Source of the DNA: Aegilops tauschii subsp. strangulata
Taxonomy: Eukaryota > Streptophyta > Magnoliopsida > Poales > Poaceae
DNA: 64,000 bases
NCBI RefSeq assembly: GCF_002575655.3
Contig: NC_053037.3
Location: 142,797,207 to 142,861,206 of the forward strand
Direction of reading: 5' to 3'
In this document: positions 58,031 through 64,000 of the stretch, piece by piece
Position numbering within the stretch: position 1 is the first letter of the stretch
Layout: every line of letters starts with the position of its first letter
Notes under the pieces: generated by a model
Told to the model about the DNA's origin: nothing
Seen by the model: the letters and a program-made list of their open reading frames with translations, nothing else
The model's database searches: none
Program-made: the position numbers and the translations under genes

Positions 58031-58497
58031 AATACACTGTCTGTCACTGTATATTTGTAAAAATACGGTCAGTGGACTTCATAATACGCTCATTGCGCTC
58101 AATATATATATTTTCCGGTGTTTATACGGTCACTAGCTCACCCTGACTGAGTATGTGTGTGCATGCACGTGTAGGTTGAGCACTTGAGTGTGACCGTGTG
58201 TGTTCCGTCGTGTGCTCGGACATGCATGCATTAGGGTGTCGCGCGCGTTTTTGCGTCCATGTGTACGTGTGACTGTTGCATACACGTAGGGGGAGTACGT
58301 GTAGGGGCCACTAAGGAGCAGTCAAATCACACAGTAAGTTAGTCGGAAGAAGCAACCATCATTTCACTCTTGAATGACACGTACGCAATATAAAATGGTT
58401 GATATGGAGAGAAAAAGAAAACCACTATATATACACTAGCAGGAGCCTAAGCTACAAGCCTGCTTGCTTAGATTGCTCTCTTCACAAGCATCGAACG

Positions 58498-58780
58498 ATG
58501 GGCCTGATCCCGCAGCTGGGGGAAGGGAACAATGTTCTGCGTAGACGCGGTCGACATCGGTGAGGGAGAAAACCCACAGTCGGTGCGTCCCAATCGGGGG
58601 TCACCGCGGTATGGGCCGATGCCGCGTCCCAACCGCCCTTCTAGCTACAGCCCGACGTCCCAAGTAGTCCATCTTCCTTTTGGAGCCGGCTTGCTCCACT
58701 ACCGTAGCTCCATCTCCATGTCGATCTTTCTCTACTTCTACCGGCTTCTACTTGTGATGAGTTTATGTCTCATGAACTAG
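58498..58780 (+). other. First-exon-like module U2
   Basis: Promoter-like DNA upstream (58370-58440) matches U1: ACACGTACGCAATATAAAAT, then CACTATATATACACTAGCAG (TATA candidate). The frame starting ATG at 58532 reads MFCVDAVDIGEGENPQSVRP. One codon set upstream it contains GKGTMFCVD, matching the GKGTKCIV of U1 and GKGRRCNV of U3. After about 58670 it has diverged. Not a demonstrated gene. Confidence 0.4.
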
Positions 58781-60110
58781 TGCCAGTACTATTATTCTAA
58801 TCACACTTCTTCAATATCTTTGCCATCAGGGATGCTCAGGTCGATTTTAGTGGAACTGCACAAAAGCATCGTATGATCCGAGGGTGCCAGCCGTCTTTCC
58901 TTCAACAGGTTCTACCTGGCCAGGAAATTAAATCATGTTTAGGGTTTAGGGTTTAAGTCGTAGTGACCCCATCAGTAGTTTTTCTTTCGTACATTCTCTC
59001 ACAACTTTTTTATTTAGTTGTGAAGTAAATATTGGCTATGATCTGTGAATCATTGAGATGCATCAGCATGCGTGTTAGTTTTCCTTTGTATTTGATGGAA
59101 TGTTGTAACGGGGCAACCTTGGAATAGGAATGAAAATGGAGTGGAAAGTTTCCGTTTTTCCGGAGAAAAAATGGAAACGGAGAGAAACCAACGTTTCGTT
59201 TCGTTGGATCGCGCCATCGAGCAAAACCAATGTTTAAATCACGTATGTTGTGTTCGTGTCTCACCCTCCTCCATGGCTCGACCCCACATGGTCGCTCGGC
59301 ATGCCACTCACCGCAAACTGAGTATATGATAACTTTCCTGCCTGCTTGTCGATGGATCGCGCCATGGAGTACTAGCACTACTGGAAGAGATTGACGAGTT
59401 GGGGGAGGACAGCTAGCTGTAGCACGGACTCCCAAGAACTTTTTACATGCATGTTGTAGCAGGCTATTGCGACCTTTGAACGCGGAGCAGCCGCGTGCAC
59501 CCGGAAGCGGCGCGGGCGACGCTCTCTCGGCCAGTGCGCCGCTTCAATGCCGGCGCCAGTGAGAGGTCGCGTCCGCTCTGGCCGGGCATGAATGCGGCAC
59601 TGACCGTTTCGGGCAGGAAGCACGCGTGGGTGATGAAGAGGGTTCGGGTTGGTCAGGACCGGCCGTGGCAGCGGTCCGCACGTGCGCAAACAAGAGATGA
59701 TGTACGTTAATTTTGCTGCGTATATAATTAACAACGTAAATAATGTGCCAGTTGGACAAATATGATTAGAGATGGAGATGGAAATGGAATTTTACGTAAA
59801 CACGGATATGCATGTCTATGTCTATGTGTGTGTGCGCGACGACTCTCGCGACCTGGAAGCGGGGGTGTGTTTTTGATTGAGTTTTCTTTCTTGGTATGTT
59901 AGAAAATCAGTTTGTCTAATTCACATCTAGATGTTATTTAAGGATATCACATCTAAGCTCCCACAAGTATATAATTTAGCAACAAGAAACAAAAAAAACT
60001 AGGAAAAAAATAGACCACAAACAGAGTGGACATCAACTTAGATGTGACATAACTATGTCACATCTAGATGTGTCCTAGACAGACCCTTAAAAAATTGTCC
60101 GCCAGTTTTC
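58781..60110 (+). other. Non-coding DNA around U2
   Basis: 58785-58870 repeats the U1 module (AATCACACTT ... TTTTAG|TGGAACTGCACAAAAG). 59450-59700 is GC-rich with short ORFs on both strands but no recognisable protein. The rest is AT-rich. Confidence 0.5.
59918..60085. mobile_element. Small foldback element with CACATCTAGATGT ends
   Basis: TCACATCTAGATGT at 59931 and CACATCTAGATGTGTCC at 60060-60076. A perfect 12-bp hairpin (AGATGTGACATA, AC, TATGTCACATCT; 60040-60065) is at its right side. Confidence 0.6.
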
Positions 60111-60191
60111 GTTTCTTTTTTCCGGGAACGCGCGTATTCTATTTAAAACCACTGCTATGGAGATTTTTTTTACTCCATTATAGCCTCTTGT

Positions 60192-60590
60192 TTGATAGAG
60201 TTTCTCGCATCTCGCTCTCACACCCTCTCCATATATGTTACACGCTGGAGGCTCAATGTTCATTTGCTAGGGTTTGCTATATTCACAGTCTCTCACCCTC
60301 TCTTCACCAGATCTAAACAAGACTGTGTTGGCCTCTTGTCTCTCTCTCCCTCCTCACAGCTGGTGAAGGAGGCGTCCGTATCCCGTCGCACCGGGAAGGG
60401 GAGGAGGTGCAACGTTCACTCTATCGCCTTCGGCGAGGGAGGCAATCCACTGCCGGCTGCGCTGTTCTCTTTCACCCAGCGCCTGTGCGGGAGGGCCACC
60501 GACCCCTTCTTCCTCGCTGCCGTACGTAGTGTGGGCAGATCCGGCCTCCCGCCGCACGCCTTGCCACATCCCAACGACCCTAAGGTATAA
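60192..60590 (+). other. First-exon-like module U3 (open frame of 132 codons)
   Basis: The best preserved of the three modules. The frame runs through LVKEASVSRRTGKGRRCNV, HSIAFGEGGNPLPAALFSF, CGRATDPFFLAAVRSVGRS and PHALPHPNDPK to a possible donor AAG|GTATAAG at 60583. CCATATATG (60231) is a TATA candidate. No known domain; the high Gly/Pro/Arg content is common in grass first exons. Downstream 60600-61190 is non-coding. Confidence 0.45.
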
Positions 60591-61214
60591 GTTTCTTTGA
60601 AACCGTCGTTGCTCTAGCTGCATGTGGATCTTTTTCGATCTGTAGTCGAATCTAGGTCTTGGTTCAAAGAGGAAAGAAGGGTGCGGTGGGCTGGAGCAAG
60701 AATCTAGGACGTGGTTCAATGAGGAAAGGAGGGGCGGAAAGTAGTATAGACTGACTATCCAGCCGCTTTGTAGGTCGAAAAGGGAAAAAGGGGGTGACCC
60801 AGTACACACATCTGTAAGGAACCGATCTCTTTGTTGAAAAGGGAAAGAAACTGGGGGGTCGGGTAGTTTGTGCAGGACTAGATTTGCTGCCCTCACATAG
60901 GAAGAAGGTTCAAAGAGAACAAATATGAGACTAGCGCATATATGCTGCTTGGCTACATACTCTGCATCACCCATTTATACGTGTGGACGCACATGGTGCT
61001 GGCATGTCCCATACAGCTATTTTGCTGTTGTTAATCTAAGAATGCCGCCGGAAAATTGAAGCAATGCCACTGTTAAAAGTAAATTACATTTTTTAACGAA
61101 TGTTGTTTCAAGAGAATGTCTCTGTTAATATGAATCAATGCAACCGTTTTAGAAATGCTACTGTCCTACTTTGTTTTTCATCCAAGATAAGTTAGATGCT
61201 TCTTTCTGTCACCA

Positions 61215-62290
61215 TTTGTTTCATCCTCCTTTATCGGCAAGTAATTGTTTCCTTTTTTGCCTCTGTTAAAACAGGGCTATCGATTCAACTTGTTGCTATT
61301 GCGACATTTTGCTTCGCTACTCGAAACACTTATGTTTTAAGAGTGTTTTGTGCAGTTCAACTTGAATGTCACACCGGTGAATTTCCTTAATTTTGGTGGA
61401 ACTGCACAAAAGGAGATTGAGATTTGTTTCCAGTCTTCGTGGCGAGTTGTTTCAAATCTTGGTCTCAACCACATGATGTGCAGTGTGCTTTGAGATGTTG
61501 TGCTACTTGTTTTGGTACTGTTTTAAATAAATGTTGAATTGAAGCTATTGTATTGCTGTCTTTTCCCATTAAGTAGTGAACAAAAATGGGACCAACCCAG
61601 ACATGATGCTTGTTGCTTTGTTACAACAAATTCAGCATCACCCCCTTTATAAACCAGTAATTGATGCCACTCTTAGAATTAACTACTGAATCTTATTTCA
61701 AAACTACAACACTTGTTAGGGATTGGCGGGATTACCATTTTTGTGGCCGCGTGTTTCATCCTCCTTTATTAGCCAGTAATTGATTCCTTTTTTGCCTCTG
61801 TTTAAACAGGGATATCTATTCAACTTGTTGCTATTGCGACATTTTGCTTCGCTACGCGAAACACTTTGCTTGATTTCAGTGCAACTGCACAAAACGAGAT
61901 TGGATTTCCTATTCGTGTTGGCAGATTCGTATTTTATCTTGTCCGTCTCATGAAAGGTCAGTACAGGCCTTCATCCACATGATTGTGCAGTGTGCTTTGA
62001 GATGTTGTGCTACTTTTATTGGTACTATTTTAAATAAATGTTGAATTGAAGCTATTGTATTGCTGTCTTTTCCCATTAAGTAGTGAACAAAAATGGGACC
62101 AACCCAGACATGATGCTTGTTGCTTTGTTACAACAAACTCTGCATCACCCCCTTTATAAGTAGATGGAAGCACATACTGTTGTTGCACCAACTCTCCCCT
62201 GGAACTGTTTATGCTTTTCGTTAATCTAATGCCGCCGGTAAAATTAAGCAATGCCACTCTTAGAATTAATTAACTACTGAATCTTAGTTC
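61215..62290 (+). repeat. Tandem duplication, two units of about 0.53 kb
   Basis: 61218-61330 and 61751-61865 (TTTCATCCTCCTTTAT ... TTGCTATTGCGACATTTTGC), and 61479-61650 and 61989-62160 (GTGTGCTTTGAGATGTTGTG ... TTGTTACAACAAA) are near-identical pairs. Both units include a CTGCACAAAA module (61397, 61880). Related, more diverged sequence is in U1 at 55080-55245. Confidence 0.9.
61346..61411. other. Perfect 13-bp inverted repeat TTTTGTGCAGTTC / GAACTGCACAAAA
   Basis: Arms 61346-61358 and 61399-61411 are exact reverse complements around a 40-base loop. A weaker version exists in U1 (55175-55240). Confidence 0.8.
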
Positions 62291-62309
62291 AAAACTACAA
62301 CACTTGTTA

Positions 62310-62506
62310 GGAATGGTACTATCCTGCTTTGTAGTTCTTTCTACATGTTTAACCAAGGTATCGTCAAGATAATGTCTCTGTTAAAATGAATCAGTTGCAT
62401 TGTTTTAGGAATGGTACTTTTCTGCTTTGTCGTTCTTTATACATGTTGAAACAAGGCATTGTTAAGATAATGTCTCAGTCAATATGAATGAATCACACTG
62501 ATGGAG
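62310..62506 (+). repeat. 98-bp tandem repeat, two units
   Basis: GGAATGGTACT-T-CTGCTTTG ... ACATGTT ... AAGATAATGTCTC(T/A)GT at 62311 and 62408. A third, diverged relative lies at about 61090-61170. Confidence 0.85.
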
Positions 62507-63491
62507 AATTGCTACTCTCCTGCTTTGTTTCCCATTAAGATAAAGTAGATCAGTAGATGCTTTTCTTCTGGGAGTACAAGTCAATAACCATTATTTCTCA
62601 GTAATTGTTTCCCTTATACCTATTGTTGCTTACAGGGATATCAAAATTAAAGCTCGGTTTTATTCCGACTTCGATTTAAGTTGAACTCACAAAAGGAGCC
62701 AATGTGTCCAAGGCAAACTGCTGCATTACTGGGTCCAGTTGGTCGTTCCACTTTGCAGAAAGAAGCAGTCACTGTTTGCGCTACATTACAGAAGGAATGA
62801 CCGAGAAGCTTTACAGAGTATTATTAGACACCGGTGACATGACTAGTCTGCAGAGACCATTGGCAATTTAACAACACGTGGAGTGCCCTGGGCAAAAAGT
62901 GCCCAAACAAGTACAAGAAGCTACGACAGGACTCCACGATCATAGGCATTACATATTTTGAATGGGAAAAGCTTGTCAAAGTTTAATCATTGATGTTAGC
63001 AAGAAGACGTTAGTTTAATATATTGGAATTGGAAAACCTTGTCAAAATTTGCTCATTGATGTTAGCCAGAAGACATGCATTTGATATTTTTGAGTGGGAC
63101 GCCCTTGCTGTGAGCAGCGTCGAGTGTTTTTTTCCTATTCATGTGTTCAGTTTAGAAGTAAATAGTTCCTCTGCTGAGATATTCCTGTGTTAAGAGTTTG
63201 TTCTGAATATTGTCTATGTAATGTTAGGCCTTGTGTTTGATTGCAAAGTTGAGCTTGGAATGTTGTGGCATGCGGCATCACAAGCTATTCACCGTGCCTC
63301 CTGAGAATAATGCTTCGTATTGTTTTGCATGTCGATCTAATGCCAGTAATTTGCTTGTTAAGAAGATCATCCTCTTCTGTTGTTTCCGTGCTTAAGAAGT
63401 TCATCGTCTGATGTTTCATTCATAGCCTATACGACAAGTCGGGTAGGTTAGACGTGAAACCATATGATCTTCCGACCAACTCATGATAATA
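62507..63491. other. AT-rich non-coding DNA
   Basis: 62681 holds a last, degenerate AACTCACAAAAGGAG module. 62985-63090 contains a short direct repeat (AATGGGAAAAGCTTGTCAAAG / AATTGGAAAACCTTGTCAAA). No gene was recognised. Confidence 0.5.
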
Positions 63492-63933
63492 GGCCGTGAT
63501 TGGATCGTCGTTTTCCAACCAAAAACGCTTGTAAAACTGACGCTTGTAAATTAAAGCAGATGATCTCGGGCGAAGGCGCTTGGTTGGTCGATTTCGACTA
63601 GTAAAATATCGGAAGTACTTCACACACGATAAAAACGCTGAACGACACTCGGACGATTGCTAATCCAGCCATTAGCTGTTGTTTCAGCCTTGCCCATGGA
63701 TGGCATGATACGCACGTCGTGCATGTATCATCTGGTAATGTCGTCCATATAGCAGTGCTCGTAAAATATACACTGGTCTCTCAAATTACACGCGTAACCC
63801 GCCGGTTTTACTTATAGACCTCGGGCCCTTGGTTTCATTACGCCTGTATTTTACGCGTTGTTTCCGTTGATGAGTAAATTACACTTGTATGTTAATACAG
63901 GTTTGAAATAAACCAGAGCTCCCAAGCGCGGCC
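63492..63933. mobile_element. Candidate TIR element, 442 bp
   Basis: GGCCGTGATTGGA at the left and the inverse of CCCAAGCGCGGCC at the right match at 10 of 13 positions. Flanks (ATA / TTA) only weakly resemble a 3-bp duplication. The interior has repeated TAAATTACAC and TTTTAC-CG words but no ORF of note. Confidence 0.35.
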
Positions 63934-64000
63934 TTACCGTTTCATGCCGTCTCAGTTTCTCGAAGGTGCTCATAGGTGTCCGATGATCCTGGCTTCCTGA

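Noticed and set aside
59010..59734. Minus-strand ORFs of 118-141 codons
   Set aside because: GC-rich patch without motifs, homologues I recognise, or splice context.

Overview
This is nuclear DNA of a large-genome grass, most likely a Triticeae species (wheat, Aegilops or barley group). The evidence is the density of nested LTR retrotransposons with Triticeae-style ends (LTRs opening TGATACGTCTCC, TGAGGGAGTCC, TGTTGAGTTGG, TGTAACACC), Stowaway MITEs with CTCCCTCCGT ends and TA target duplications, a CACTA transposon with CACTACAAAA ends, and plant-type introns. There is no prokaryotic organisation. Family identity is judged by eye; no search was run.

The core (16.4-47 kb) is a nest of transposons. 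From left to right it contains: the 3' terminus of CACTA copy A (ends 17944); a broken minus-strand Copia element that A entered (17945-22922); the 5' half of a minus-strand Athila-type Gypsy (22923-29507), whose LTR holds a younger solo LTR with a clean 5-bp duplication; the 3' end of a plus-strand Gypsy (29508-31555); CACTA copy C (31556-37237); a Tat-type Gypsy with dual RNase H and an antisense gene (37238-45518); and CACTA copy B, starting at 45519. The CACTA ends at 17944 and 45519 face outward. The simplest reading is that 1-17944 lies inside copy A (or things inserted in it) and 45519-64000 lies inside copy B. Neither opposite end was found.

The most notable content is a family of multi-exon genes tied to these CACTA ends. 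Copy A (11505-16362, +) can be assembled from seven exons with consensus or near-consensus splice sites into an open frame of 509 codons. Copies B (47-52 kb, -), C (32-37 kb, -) and D (7-10.5 kb, +) are decayed relatives. They share a basic N-terminus, an acidic Ser-rich segment, a Trp-rich central domain and a C-terminal coiled coil. In A, B and C the gene's 3' end points at the CACTA terminus, and a conserved hairpin-forming element and a GGGCC-rich repeat block lie between. I infer a TNPA-like, terminus-binding accessory transposition protein.

The left flank (1-11 kb) holds a partial LTR, a Pro/Ala-rich intronless ORF with a perfect-period 60-bp repeat, two diverged copies of a ~500-bp segment, AG-rich repeats and pseudogene D, which carries a hAT insertion. 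The right flank (52-64 kb) holds MITEs, a CT-rich tract and a local segmental array in which a promoter-plus-first-exon module occurs three times and an intronic module six times. No rRNA, tRNA or CRISPR feature was recognised.
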